Source of the DNA: Halopelagius fulvigenes
Lineage (GTDB): Archaea; Halobacteriota; Halobacteria; Halobacteriales; Haloferacaceae
Assembly (NCBI RefSeq): GCF_042662625.1
Contig: NZ_JBHSXH010000014.1
Location: 26,417-90,416, forward strand
Length of the DNA stretch: 64,000 nucleotides
Direction: 5' to 3'
Shown: piece after piece, positions 25,764 through 34,912 of the stretch
Position numbering within the stretch: position 1 is the stretch's first letter
Layout: each line of letters opens with the position of its first letter
Position numbers and translations under genes: made by a program
The notes under the pieces: generated by a model
What the model was told of the DNA's origin: nothing
Database searches by the model: none
The model's input: only the letters and a program-made list of their open reading frames with translations

Positions 25764-26477
25764 ATGGTGTCCGTCACCGTCTGGAACGAGTACGTACAGG
25801 AGCAAACGGAGGACGACGTCGCGGAAGTGTACCCCGACGGGATTCACGCCGTCCTCGCGCCGGCCCTCAGGGAACGGGGACACGACGTTCGGGTCGCGAC
25901 GCTCGACGAACCGGAGCACGGACTAACGACCGACGTCCTCGACGACACGGACGTGTTGGTCTGGTGGGAGCACCGGGCGCACGAGGACGTCGAGGACGAG
26001 ATCGTCGAACGCGTCTGCGAGCGCATCTACGACGGGATGGGGTTCGTTCCGCTCCACTCGTCGCACTTCTCGAAGGTGTTCAAGCGACTCATGGGCACCC
26101 CGTGTTCGCTCGCGTACCGGGAGTCCGGCGAACGCGAACGGGTGTGGACGGTGGACCCGAGCCACCCAGTCGCCGACGGCCTCGACGAGTCGTTCGTCGT
26201 CCCGGAGGCGGAGATGTACGGCGAACCGTTCGCGGTGCCGGAGCCGGACCGCCTGGTGTTCGTCTCGTGGTTCGAGGGCGGCGAGGTGTTCCGCTCGGGG
26301 TGCTGTTACCACCGCGGCAACGGGCGGATATTCTACTTCCGTCCCGGTCACGAGACGTACCCGGTGTACGAGGAGTCGGTTGTACAGGACGTCATCGACA
26401 ACGCCGTCAGGTGGGCCGCCCGGGGCGGCCGCGGCGAGACGGCGACCGAGAACCGCGCCGTCGGGCCCTCCGAGTAG
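25764..26477 (+). CDS. ThuA-like domain protein
   Basis: 237 aa. The ThuA/trehalose-utilisation fold is visible as VTVWNEYVQEQTEDDVAEVY, DGIHAVLAPALRERGHDV, LVWWEHRAHEDVEDEIVERV, LHSSHFSKVFKRLMGTPC and a late FRPGHETYPVYEE. It belongs to the class I glutamine amidotransferase-like superfamily but lacks the classic catalytic triad. It occurs in sugar-catabolic loci, where its role is often unassigned. It is on the same strand as glpABC, 140 bp after the HbpS-like gene. Confidence 0.85.
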   Translation: MVSVTVWNEYVQEQTEDDVAEVYPDGIHAVLAPALRERGHDVRVATLDEPEHGLTTDVLDDTDVLVWWEHRAHEDVEDEIVERVCERIYDGMGFVPLHSSHFSKVFKRLMGTPCSLAYRESGERERVWTVDPSHPVADGLDESFVVPEAEMYGEPFAVPEPDRLVFVSWFEGGEVFRSGCCYHRGNGRIFYFRPGHETYPVYEESVVQDVIDNAVRWAARGGRGETATENRAVGPSE

Positions 26478-26552
26478 CTGCCCGCATCACGGGAGTCTCG
26501 AACGTCTGTTTTCGACGCGACCGTCGTCACTACCTCGGACGCGTGTCTCCCC

Positions 26553-27635
26553 TCAGAGCGCGGGGACCCACGAACTGCCCGGAAACACTCCGAGCGCGGC
26601 CAGCACCGCGACGAGGAACGTCCCGAAGACGATGGCCGCCGCGGGCGGGTCAAGGTGGGTGTCACCGTGGGCGTAGAAGACGCGCTGGAACAGTTCGCCG
26701 AACAGTGCGCACGCGACGCCTATCGCCGCGCCGACGAGCGCTACCTCGATAAGCGGGAGAGACCCGACCGACGTCCCTTCCGGGGCCATCGCGAACGCCG
26801 CCGTGCTGGACGGCAGCGTGATGTGGTGCGTGACCGGGACGTTCTCGATGCCGATGCTCAGGAAGACGAGCGAGAAGGCGCTGATGCCGAATCCGAGGTA
26901 GACACTCCCCGTCGCGTAGCCGATGTACGCGCCGAGAACGCCGACGACGAGGCCGAGGAGTCCGACGTTCAGCCACTTGTACTGCTGCGGGAGCCACGGC
27001 TCAACGAGCAACCGGTTCATCGGGCCGCCGTGGGCCTGCCCGCCGTCGGTCACGCCCTGCCCCTCGTTTCGAAGCCGCTCTTCTGCGAACGGCCGCATGT
27101 TCAGCAGGCCCTCGCTGGGCTGGCCGATCAGGTCGTAGCCAAACGCCACCCGGTGGAGGACCGCCGAGAGGACGACAGCCATGGCGATGGGGTCCCAGGG
27201 GAGTGCGAACGCCATCATCGCCTGCGCCATCAGGTACCCGGCCACACCGAACAACCCGCCGACCAAGAGGACGTCCGGCTTCGTACCGAACGCGTAGTTG
27301 ATGTCCTTGGCCGGGTGGTAGTCGAAGTCCGTCTCCATGTATCCCCGCTTCGCGGCGTACGCCGAGGCGGCGGCGCCGGCGGCGAAACTGATGTGGGGAC
27401 CGAACACGGGGCCGAACGCGATCGACCCCGTGAGTCCGAGTGCACCGACCTGCGCCGGGTCGACGTTCGCCGCGGACGCGACGGCTTCCGCCGCCACGTT
27501 CCCGGCTTCGCCGGCGATGACCAGAAAGCCGGTGAAGATGAATGCGGGTTGACCGCCGATGGCCGCGCCGAACGCACCGCCGGCGAACGCTGCGACGAGC
27601 ATACCTCCGGCTGTGAGTGCGGATAAATCGACCAT
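26553..27635 (-). CDS. Multi-pass membrane protein, possible transporter
   Basis: 360 aa with about eight to ten hydrophobic segments and many Gly/Ala (MLVAAFAGGAFGAAIGGQPA, SAFSLVFLSIGIENVPVTHH). A polar loop lies near the middle (GQGVTDGGQAHGGPMNRLL). The ATG follows the kinase TGA immediately, with no gap, so the two genes are translationally coupled. I do not recognise a transporter superfamily. Coupling to a carbohydrate kinase suggests it moves the kinase substrate, a hypothesis only. Confidence 0.8.
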   Translation of the reverse strand: MVDLSALTAGGMLVAAFAGGAFGAAIGGQPAFIFTGFLVIAGEAGNVAAEAVASAANVDPAQVGALGLTGSIAFGPVFGPHISFAAGAAASAYAAKRGYMETDFDYHPAKDINYAFGTKPDVLLVGGLFGVAGYLMAQAMMAFALPWDPIAMAVVLSAVLHRVAFGYDLIGQPSEGLLNMRPFAEERLRNEGQGVTDGGQAHGGPMNRLLVEPWLPQQYKWLNVGLLGLVVGVLGAYIGYATGSVYLGFGISAFSLVFLSIGIENVPVTHHITLPSSTAAFAMAPEGTSVGSLPLIEVALVGAAIGVACALFGELFQRVFYAHGDTHLDPPAAAIVFGTFLVAVLAALGVFPGSSWVPAL

Positions 27636-29222
27636 TCAGCTCCCCCCAACGGTGTCCTTCCCGACGACGGTCTTCTTGCTCGGGCTGGCGGCTTCGGCCT
27701 GCTCCATCTGCCGGAGGTCTTCGAGCGCCTTTACCCGCTCGTCCCATGCCTCGAACGTCGCCTCGTAGGCGTCGGTGTACACGTCGTACCAGCGTCGGTA
27801 CTGGCGGACTTTCTCGGGACGCGGCTCAAACGACTGCGCGACCGACGAAGTGGCGTTGACCGCCTCTGCGAGGCTATCGTACGTCCCCGTACCGATACCG
27901 GCGAGCAGCGCGGCCCCCTTCGCGCCGAACTCGGTGCCCGCCGGGATGACAATGGTCGCGTTCAGGCAGTCCGCGAACATCTGACACCAGAAGTCCGAGT
28001 TCGCACCGCCGCCGCTAAGGTATATCTCGTCGGCGTTCTCCGGGAGGTGCTTGTAACAGTCACGCATGGCGAGCGAGATGCCCTCGTACACCGCGCGGAC
28101 GAGGTGCGCCTGCGTGTGCTCTTGGGTCAGTCCCATGAACTGCGCTCGGGCGTTCGGGTTGAGGAACGGAGCGCGCTCGCCGGCCGAACTGAGGAACGGG
28201 TGATAGAGGAGTCCGTCGGAGCCGACGGGTATCGACTCGACTTCCTCCTCGACGAGGTTGAAGCTGCTCTTGTCCATTATCTCCTCGATGGCCCAATCGA
28301 GATTCGGCGTTCCGGTCATCGAGGACATGAATTTGGTCCACAGACCGTCCTCGACGCCGAGCGTCAGCAGTATCCCCGCCCGTTCGTCGTCGGACGGAGC
28401 CTCGTCGAGGACAGTCTGATTCACCGACGTCGTCCCGACGATGGACGACCCCTCGCCGGGGAGCGCGGCCCCACTTCCGAACGCTGAGGCGGCGATGTCT
28501 ATGAATCCGGAGACGACCGGCGTTCCCTCCGGAAGTCCGGTTTCGACCGCCGCGTGCTCGGTGAGTCCGCCGACGACTTCCGTCCCCGAGACGAGTTCGG
28601 GTCGCATCTCTGCGACTTCGGGCATTCCGACTGCGTCCAACACCTCGTCGGAGTACTCGGCCGTTTCGGCGTCGACGTAGGGGAGCGACGCGTCGCTCGG
28701 GTCCGTGGTCAACTCGCCGGTGAGTTTGTACTTCAGCCAGTCCTTACAGAAGAACACCGTGTCGGCCTCCTCGTAACTCTCCGGTTCGTTCTCCTTAAGC
28801 CACCGGAGGATGACGAGGCTGCTTCCCGGGAACTGCGTTCCCCCGCAGATGTCGTACACCTCGTCGGAGACGCCGTTCTCCTGCCACTCCTGCACGTAGG
28901 AGTTCGCGCGGCCGTCGGACCAGAGGATGGCCGGTCTGACCGGGTCACCGCGTTCGTCCACCAGCCAGCAGCCGTCGCCCTGTCCAGTGACGCCGACCGC
29001 CACGACTTCGTCGTCCTCGTCCAGTCGGTCCTCCACCTCGCTGAGCGTCTGAGCCGTCTTCTTCCACGTCGTCACCATGGACTGCTCCGCCCATCCGGAT
29101 TCGGGGCGTTTGACCGCGTTCTCGACGCTACTCTTGTAGAGCTCTTCGCCTTCGAGCGTGAAGGCGACCGACTTGATAACTGTCGTACCGGCGTCTACGC
29201 CGATAATAACTTGCGACATCAT
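27636..29222 (-). CDS. FGGY-family carbohydrate kinase (copy 1)
   Basis: 528 aa, or 527 from the second ATG. The N-terminal phosphate-1 motif is IGVDAGTTVIKSVAF, with GVTGQGDGCWLVDERG and AILWSDGRA. Later come SFGSGAALPGEGSSIVGTTS and the FGGY signature region YLSGGGANSDFWCQMFADCL, then EFGAKGAALLAGIG. The enzyme phosphorylates a sugar or polyol with ATP. The distinctive GDGCWL motif is shared with copy 2 at 31045-32577. It forms an operon with the membrane protein after it. The substrate is not evident. Confidence 0.9.
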   Translation of the reverse strand: MMSQVIIGVDAGTTVIKSVAFTLEGEELYKSSVENAVKRPESGWAEQSMVTTWKKTAQTLSEVEDRLDEDDEVVAVGVTGQGDGCWLVDERGDPVRPAILWSDGRANSYVQEWQENGVSDEVYDICGGTQFPGSSLVILRWLKENEPESYEEADTVFFCKDWLKYKLTGELTTDPSDASLPYVDAETAEYSDEVLDAVGMPEVAEMRPELVSGTEVVGGLTEHAAVETGLPEGTPVVSGFIDIAASAFGSGAALPGEGSSIVGTTSVNQTVLDEAPSDDERAGILLTLGVEDGLWTKFMSSMTGTPNLDWAIEEIMDKSSFNLVEEEVESIPVGSDGLLYHPFLSSAGERAPFLNPNARAQFMGLTQEHTQAHLVRAVYEGISLAMRDCYKHLPENADEIYLSGGGANSDFWCQMFADCLNATIVIPAGTEFGAKGAALLAGIGTGTYDSLAEAVNATSSVAQSFEPRPEKVRQYRRWYDVYTDAYEATFEAWDERVKALEDLRQMEQAEAASPSKKTVVGKDTVGGS

Positions 29223-29972
29223 AGAACATTATCATTATTGACAGTAAATATCTTATGGCCAGTAGGACCGCAATCCTGGTGCTGCGAGCCCATCTATTCC
29301 TGCTGACGGAAAAACCCGGACTCGAAGGTAGTCCACTATCGGTGAACGCAACGCCCTGACTTCACAGAGTACCGCCGCCCTCTCGCCGTCAGCACTCGGT
29401 GCGTGATAGCGTTTACCGCGCTCTATCCACTATTACGAAACGAGTACAATCGACTGCGAGAGGATTGTCTCGTCCTGCATGACAAGAATAGACGTGTAAT
29501 GGGCCGGCGTTATCGCTAGCTGATTCCGCTGCCAGATCGCATCTTCGGGAAAGTCGGGGTCCGTGAGAGCGGTTCTGGGGCGGTTTCGTCGGTAGATGTC
29601 GAAGATACCGCGCAGAGGAGTCGCTTCCGGTCAAGATTTTTTCTCGGCGCTCGAGGTTTCGCCACCGATTGTTTAGCGTCGGTTGTTCGGAGATAGTGGA
29701 CGCAACCCTGACGAGTGCGTACGTGTCGTCGAGTCCTCGGTACGTGAAGCTAGACCAGTCGGCTTCGGTTCGGAACCGCGACGTCACCTCCTCCGAATCG
29801 GAGATTGTTTTCCGCTCGCCGGTGGTTTTATTCGATTCGTCGGCGTATGATACGCTATAGCAATGCTCACGAGATACGAACCCGGCGGACGGTCTGAACT
29901 CTCGACGGCCGTCGACGTAGATCCCGTCGTAACGGACAGAACCCAACCGACTCATCGACACGCACACGAACC
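29223..29972. promoter_or_regulatory. Regulatory gap with three operator-like motifs
   Basis: Sequence between divergent kinase and dehydrogenase genes. Motif GTYCACTAT-N4-GAAC occurs as GTCCACTATCGGTGAAC (29331-29347), ATCCACTATTACGAAAC (29425-29441, weaker) and GTCCACTATCTCCGAAC on the minus strand (29685-29701). This suggests shared control by an IclR-type repressor. A 184-aa minus frame crosses the gap but I doubt it is a gene. Confidence 0.55.
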
Positions 29973-31028
29973 ATGAAAACGGTCGTAACGGGCAATCTCA
30001 GTCAGAGCGCGCTCTCCCGACTTCGAGACGATTTGGGACTCGACGTCGAGTACCGACCTATCGAGGAGCGAGAGGGCCGCCTCCCCGAAGACGAGTTCCG
30101 CGCCCTCGTCGAAGACGCCGAGATACTCATCGTCGGGTACGAGGGCGTCTCGGAGCGAGTCATCGACGCGGCGTCGGACCTGCGACTCGTCGCCTCCACC
30201 CGCGGGGGCCCGGACGCCAACGTGGATATCGAAGCCGCGACGGAACAGGATATCCCGGTGTTGTACGCGCCCGGACGGAACGCAGTCAGCGTCGGAGACT
30301 TCACGTGGGGAGAGATCATATGCGCGATGCGAAATATCGCTCACGCGCACCACCTCCTCCGCACGGGGACGTACACCGGAACGCCGCAGGCGGACGCCGC
30401 CTCTGGCGGCGAACGCGAAGACGTGACGTGGGGGATGGGTCGGGAGTCGCCATACGTACAACTGAAGGGCCAGGAGTTGGCCGGGAAGACGGTCGGCATC
30501 GTCGGACTAGGCGCCGTCGGACGAGAGGTCGCCAAGCGAGCCAGCGGGTTCGAAGTCGACCTCTTGGGCTACGACCCCTACATCGACGCCGACACGATGG
30601 GCGAGTACGACACCGAGAAAGTCGAACTCGACGTACTACTGGAACGAAGCGACGTCGTGACTGTCCACGTACCGGTCACCGAGAGCACCCGCGGGCTCCT
30701 CGGACCCGACGAGTTCGAGGCGATGAAGGAGAGCGCCTACTTCATCAACAACGCCCGCGGTGCCATCATCGACCAAGACGCGCTCGTGGAACAGTTGCGG
30801 TCCGGCGGTCTCCGAGGCGCCGCGCTCGACGTGTACGACATGGAACCGATCCCGGAGGACCACCCGCTCCTCGAACTCGACAACGTCATCACGACGCCGC
30901 ACCTCGGGGGAGCCACGGAGGAAGTCATCGAGCGCCACTCGGAGATGGTCGTCGACGACATCGAAGCCTACCTCGACGGCCGGGAACCGTCGCACGTCGC
31001 CAACGAGGAGACGGTGAGCAAGGAGTAG
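29973..31028 (+). CDS. D-2-hydroxyacid dehydrogenase (copy 1)
   Basis: 351 aa, family of D-3-phosphoglycerate dehydrogenase/lactate dehydrogenase. NAD-binding GIVGLGAVGREVAKR lies about residues 170-185. Catalytic residues: Arg in NNARGAIIDQDAL, Glu in YDMEPIPEDHPL and His in TTPHLGGATEE. It reduces a 2-keto acid with NAD(P)H or acts in reverse. It stands divergent from kinase copy 1 across a 750-bp regulatory gap and convergent with kinase copy 2. Confidence 0.9.
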   Translation: MKTVVTGNLSQSALSRLRDDLGLDVEYRPIEEREGRLPEDEFRALVEDAEILIVGYEGVSERVIDAASDLRLVASTRGGPDANVDIEAATEQDIPVLYAPGRNAVSVGDFTWGEIICAMRNIAHAHHLLRTGTYTGTPQADAASGGEREDVTWGMGRESPYVQLKGQELAGKTVGIVGLGAVGREVAKRASGFEVDLLGYDPYIDADTMGEYDTEKVELDVLLERSDVVTVHVPVTESTRGLLGPDEFEAMKESAYFINNARGAIIDQDALVEQLRSGGLRGAALDVYDMEPIPEDHPLLELDNVITTPHLGGATEEVIERHSEMVVDDIEAYLDGREPSHVANEETVSKE

Positions 31029-31044
31029 GCGAGCGACCCCCTCG

Positions 31045-32577
31045 TCACCACTTGACCGTCCGCTCTATCCGTTCGAGCGATCCGACGACGCCCGAGCGCT
31101 TCTCCCACACCTCGGTCATGTTCTCGCGGGTCATCTTGTACCACTCGTAGATATCGTCGTACAGGTCCGCGTTCTCGGGGTCAGGGCTGTACGACCGTTC
31201 CGTCGACTGCGTCTCTTCGATGGCCGACTCAATGTCGTCGTACAGTCCCACGCCGGTCCCGGCCAGTAGCGCCGCGCCCTTCGCGCCGAACTCCTCCCCG
31301 CTCGGGACGACGAACTCCGCGCCGGTACAGTCCGCGAACATCTCGCACCAGAACTCCGACTTCGCGCCCCCGCCGCCGACGTACACCGTGTCGGGCGTGT
31401 CGGGGATGTGTTCGTAGCAGTCCTTCATAGCGAGCGCGACGCCCTCGTAGACGGCGCGTATGAGGTGCTCCCGTCTGTGGTCGGGACCGAGTCCGACGAA
31501 CTGCGCCCGAGCGTCCGTGTTCAGGAACGGCGCTCGTTCTCCGGACGCGCTCAGATAGGGGTGATAGAGGAGTCCCTCGGCACCGAGCGGGACGTTCTGG
31601 GCCTCGGTGGCGGCCGCTCTGTAATCCCGTTCGCCACGGATTTCCTCGAGCGCCCAGTCGAGGTTCGGCGTCCCGATCATCGACGCCATCACCCGCGTCC
31701 ACCGACCCCCGAGACCGAGCGAGAGCGTCATGCCCGCTCCGTGGGGGCTCGTGTCGGGTGCGTCCAGTAACAGCTGATTCAGGGACGTCGTTCCGACGAC
31801 TGAGGAACCCTGTCCGGGCTCGGACACACCGCTCCCGTACATCGAACAGGGCACGTCGAACAGGCCGGAGACGACCGGCGTCCCCTCTGGAACACCCGTC
31901 TCTCGTTCGGCCTCAGCCGTCACCTGCCCGACGACGTCGGTCGGTTCGGCCAACGGTGGCAGCAACTCTTCGAGCTCCGGTGCGTCGACTAACTCGAACA
32001 GTTCCGAGGAGTACTCGACCTCCTCGACGTCCACGTACGGCAGGGACATGTCGCTTGGGTCGGAGGTGACCGTCCCGGTCAGCTTGTACTTGAGCCAGTC
32101 CTTACAGAAGAACACCGTGTCGGCGTCGTCGACGACGCTGGATTCGTTCTCCCTGAGCCACATGAGGATGGCGAGACTGGACCCTGGGAACTGGGCGCTG
32201 CCGCAGATATCGTAGATCCGCCCACCGACGAATCCGCTCTGCCACTCGTCGATTATTTCGTCCGCGCGTCCGTCGGACCAGAGGATCGCGTCGTACGCCG
32301 GTTCCCCGTCCTCGTCGATCAGCCAACACCCGTCGCCCTGTCCGGTGACTCCGAGAGCCGCTACCTCTTCGTCCTCGTCGAACTTGTCCATAATCTCGCC
32401 GAGAACTTCAGTCGTCGCCCTCCACGTGGCGTACATGTCCTGCTCCTGCCACCCGCTCTTCGGTCGAAGTATCTTGTTCTGTCGGCTACTGTGGTACAGC
32501 GGCTCGCCATCGGTGGAAAATGCGACCCCCTTGATCATGGACGTACCCGCGTCTATACCGATAAGTCGTTCAGTCAT
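31045..32577 (-). CDS. FGGY-family carbohydrate kinase (copy 2)
   Basis: 510 aa. Starts MTERLIGIDAGTSMIKGVAF with the same landmarks as copy 1: GVTGQGDGCWLIDEDG, AILWSDGRADEI, GSGVSEPGQGSSVVGTTS, VGGGGAKSEFWCEMFADCTG and EFGAKGAALLAGTG. The two are clear paralogues. Such pairs may act on different stereoisomers or on one substrate under different control. It is transcribed towards the dehydrogenase gene, with a 16-bp gap between stop codons. Confidence 0.9.
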   Translation of the reverse strand: MTERLIGIDAGTSMIKGVAFSTDGEPLYHSSRQNKILRPKSGWQEQDMYATWRATTEVLGEIMDKFDEDEEVAALGVTGQGDGCWLIDEDGEPAYDAILWSDGRADEIIDEWQSGFVGGRIYDICGSAQFPGSSLAILMWLRENESSVVDDADTVFFCKDWLKYKLTGTVTSDPSDMSLPYVDVEEVEYSSELFELVDAPELEELLPPLAEPTDVVGQVTAEAERETGVPEGTPVVSGLFDVPCSMYGSGVSEPGQGSSVVGTTSLNQLLLDAPDTSPHGAGMTLSLGLGGRWTRVMASMIGTPNLDWALEEIRGERDYRAAATEAQNVPLGAEGLLYHPYLSASGERAPFLNTDARAQFVGLGPDHRREHLIRAVYEGVALAMKDCYEHIPDTPDTVYVGGGGAKSEFWCEMFADCTGAEFVVPSGEEFGAKGAALLAGTGVGLYDDIESAIEETQSTERSYSPDPENADLYDDIYEWYKMTRENMTEVWEKRSGVVGSLERIERTVKW

Positions 32578-33266
32578 TGCTTGCCTCCCCCACGGTAATG
32601 TGCCTCATTTACCATAAAGAATTGGTGTGCCGAGGACTAGAGATGCGTATAATCGGTCGAGCACTCGACCGAGAGACGACACCGGTCCATCGAGAGACGC
32701 CTTTTCTCGTCGTACGCGTTCCGAGTAGAAGACGAATGGATTCCTGCCACGTGTCCGATTATTTGTATCAATTCGAACGTCCAGATCTGATAGATTCAGT
32801 GACTATCCGTTCGGCCATGCTAGTTCGCGTCTACTCCGTCGCTTCGGGGAGTTACTTGGACGTGTCGGTGGTTACAGAGACGGATACAGACCGATATCTC
32901 GATGAATGTCGAATCAGTTCGGATATCTGTATTCGTCCGCTGTTTTCCCGAACGTAGCGCTACAACTCGACCCACGGAAGTGTTTCAGATTCCGTTTCTC
33001 ACCGTTCTTTTCTACCGCAGTCGAACTGATGGGAGATATATTCTATCGACTCCATCAGAAGAGAGCCATAAATAATTGTACGAATTCGATTAAGCTACTC
33101 CGTCAGATACTCCGTAAGGATCGAGATACGAAACCGAACCAAATCGTCTACCACAGACCCGTTCTGAGAACAGCACCAGACGAATTATCTTTGTAAATCA
33201 CGCGTAGTGATCAGTAATTTCACGGGTTCTAGTCTCTAAAGAGGGGAATCTCGACAGGAGCCGAAG
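32578..33266. other. Intergenic, no gene recognised
   Basis: AT-richer DNA before the second kinase, presumably with its promoter near 32580-32620. Open frames here lack protein character. No repeats or RNA genes were seen. Confidence 0.5.
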
Positions 33267-33506
33267 ATGTCGATACTGCTCTACGGCCAGTTAGTCACTC
33301 TTCACCTCCGCCTTCCCGTTACCGTTCCTCTGTTGCAGGCTCTCCCATTTCTGACTGTCGTTCACGCGGGCCTCAAGCTCGCGTTAGAGTTCCTCGCCCC
33401 CATCTTCGTCGGAAGCGGCCACTCTCTCGGGCTCTCGTTTGCGGCAACGAGCCAGTTTGTCGATATCATCGGACTCGTCGCCATCTTCTACGCGATTCTT
33501 CGATGA
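33267..33506 (+). CDS. Small membrane protein, 79 aa, possibly truncated
   Basis: Three hydrophobic stretches (LPVTVPLLQALPFLTVVHA, LALEFLAPIFVG, FVDIIGLVAIFYAILR). Size and layout resemble haloarchaeal small membrane proteins of about 90 aa, some encoded beside regulators, but I cannot be sure of the family. It sits in a decayed region and may be a fragment. Confidence 0.4.
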   Translation: MSILLYGQLVTLHLRLPVTVPLLQALPFLTVVHAGLKLALEFLAPIFVGSGHSLGLSFAATSQFVDIIGLVAIFYAILR

Positions 33507-33731
33507 ACGCGAAGCGACCAGTTCCGAATTCCCGAGGCCTTGTATCCTCCGACAAACGGGCCGTACTCACCGTCAAGCAGTGGCGATAAGCGAGCTGTGG
33601 TCTGCCCCTATAAGAGAGGTCCGCCCCGATGTTATACCAGAACAATACCGAAGGCGAACGGTTCCTCGCGCGTCTCGACGGATCAGCATCCTGCCGGAGC
33701 GCCTACTTAGCTTTGTTTTCAACACCCATCT

Positions 33732-34257
33732 ATGACCCGAGTGTACACGTTCGGCCACTCTTCGCGTTCATCGAGGAGTTCGTCTCGGCGCTCCGTAACT
33801 ACGGGGTTACCGTCGTGGTCGACGTCCGTCGGTTCCCCGGTTCGCGACGGAATCCACAGTTCGGTGCCCACGCGCTGGCCGCGACACTCGACGAACACGG
33901 GATCGGGTATCGTCATTTCGAGGCGCTCGGCGGTCGCCGCTCGAGCCCGCGAACGGACTCGCCGAACGGCGAATGGGAGAACGAGTCGTCCAAGCGTACG
34001 CTGACTACGCGCTCACCGACGAGTTCCAGACGGCACTCAACGAGTTGGTCACGCTGGCGGACGACGAAGTGCCGGTGATCGTCTGTGCGGAGGCCGTCTA
34101 CTGGCGCTGTCACCGCCGCATCGTCGCCAATTGGCTCCTTACCCGTGGTTGCGAGGTCGTCAACATCTTCGAGACCGACCGCGCTGACGAACACGAACTA
34201 ACCCGGTTCGCGAAGGTGTCCGACGGGCGCGTCACCTATCCCGCTGACGAATCGTAG
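33732..34257 (+). pseudogene. DUF488 gene broken by two frameshifts
   Basis: Frame one gives MTRVYTFGHSSRS (33732). The natural continuation, IEEFVSALRNYGVTVVVDVR then RFPGSRRNPQFGAHALAA, is in a second frame from about 33768. A third frame from about 33973 gives GERVVQAYADYALTDEFQTA, VIVCAEAVYWRCHRRIVAN and DGRVTYPADES. Together they rebuild a DUF488 protein, including the DVRRFPGSRRNPQF and CAE...WRCHRR motifs. The gene is intact apart from two indels. Confidence 0.8.
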
Positions 34258-34402
34258 CGCAGTCAGATATCTTCTGGCGGACGAAGAAAGCGAGGTTACA
34301 GCCATCGTCATCCGATTATTTACCGAGTAGTCGACTAATGGTCGCCTCTCACGTCATCACGGCCTCAGAGGATGAAGATGGTGCGGCTTATTTCCGGGAT
34401 AG

Positions 34403-34912
34403 TCAGTTATCAAGCAACGAGCGCGCTCGCCGGACGTAGCTGTTCGCATCCCAGCTTCGACCGGTACTGATCCCATCAAGGAGGATGCGCGCCTCGTCGA
34501 CCGTCAATCGGCCTGTTCGAACAAACACTGAGAGGAGTGTTGGCGTCGTTACAAGTCGTGTATTGGCCAGTGAGGCGTGGATCAACCCAAGACGATTGAA
34601 TTCGTCACAGAGAAAGAGTGTGACACCGATCTCGTTCGCAAGGGTGACAGCTGCGTTCTCACCATCATCGAGTGGGAACTCGGCATCGAGATTGACTGAT
34701 TGGACCGTGAGTTCGGCAGTTCGACCAAGGACTGCAGTTGCAGCTTCTCCATGCTGATCATCGTACGAGGCGATCTCTTGGAGTTCCTCAATTACCTCGT
34801 CTGGAACGAACACGTCATAGCCCTCCAGACAGAGCGAGAGTGGATCAAGATCGAAGTCCGAGACGATACCCAAACTCACGAGTGCGGATGTATCTGCGAC
34901 CAACCCTGCCAT
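34403..34912 (-). CDS. PIN-domain ribonuclease toxin
   Basis: 169 aa. The PIN-domain acidic residues are visible: Asp7 (VADTSALVSL), Glu42/43 (VIEELQEIA), Asp83 (LDDGENAAV) and Asp103 (LCDEFNRLG). PIN proteins are usually RNases paired with an antitoxin. Its ATG follows the antitoxin TAG with no gap, the usual order of a toxin-antitoxin module. The target is probably RNA; the specific target is unknown. Confidence 0.85.
   Translation of the reverse strand: MAGLVADTSALVSLGIVSDFDLDPLSLCLEGYDVFVPDEVIEELQEIASYDDQHGEAATAVLGRTAELTVQSVNLDAEFPLDDGENAAVTLANEIGVTLFLCDEFNRLGLIHASLANTRLVTTPTLLSVFVRTGRLTVDEARILLDGISTGRSWDANSYVRRARSLLDN

Noticed and set aside
25487..26752. 421-aa plus-strand frame
   Set aside because: Arginine-rich shadow of the HbpS-like and ThuA-like genes.
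26655..27626. 323-aa plus-strand frame
   Set aside because: Antisense of the membrane protein gene; extreme D/R content.
29413..29967. 184-aa minus-strand frame in the kinase/dehydrogenase gap
   Set aside because: Partly plausible composition, but it covers two operator-like motifs, degenerates after about residue 110 and matches no family I know.
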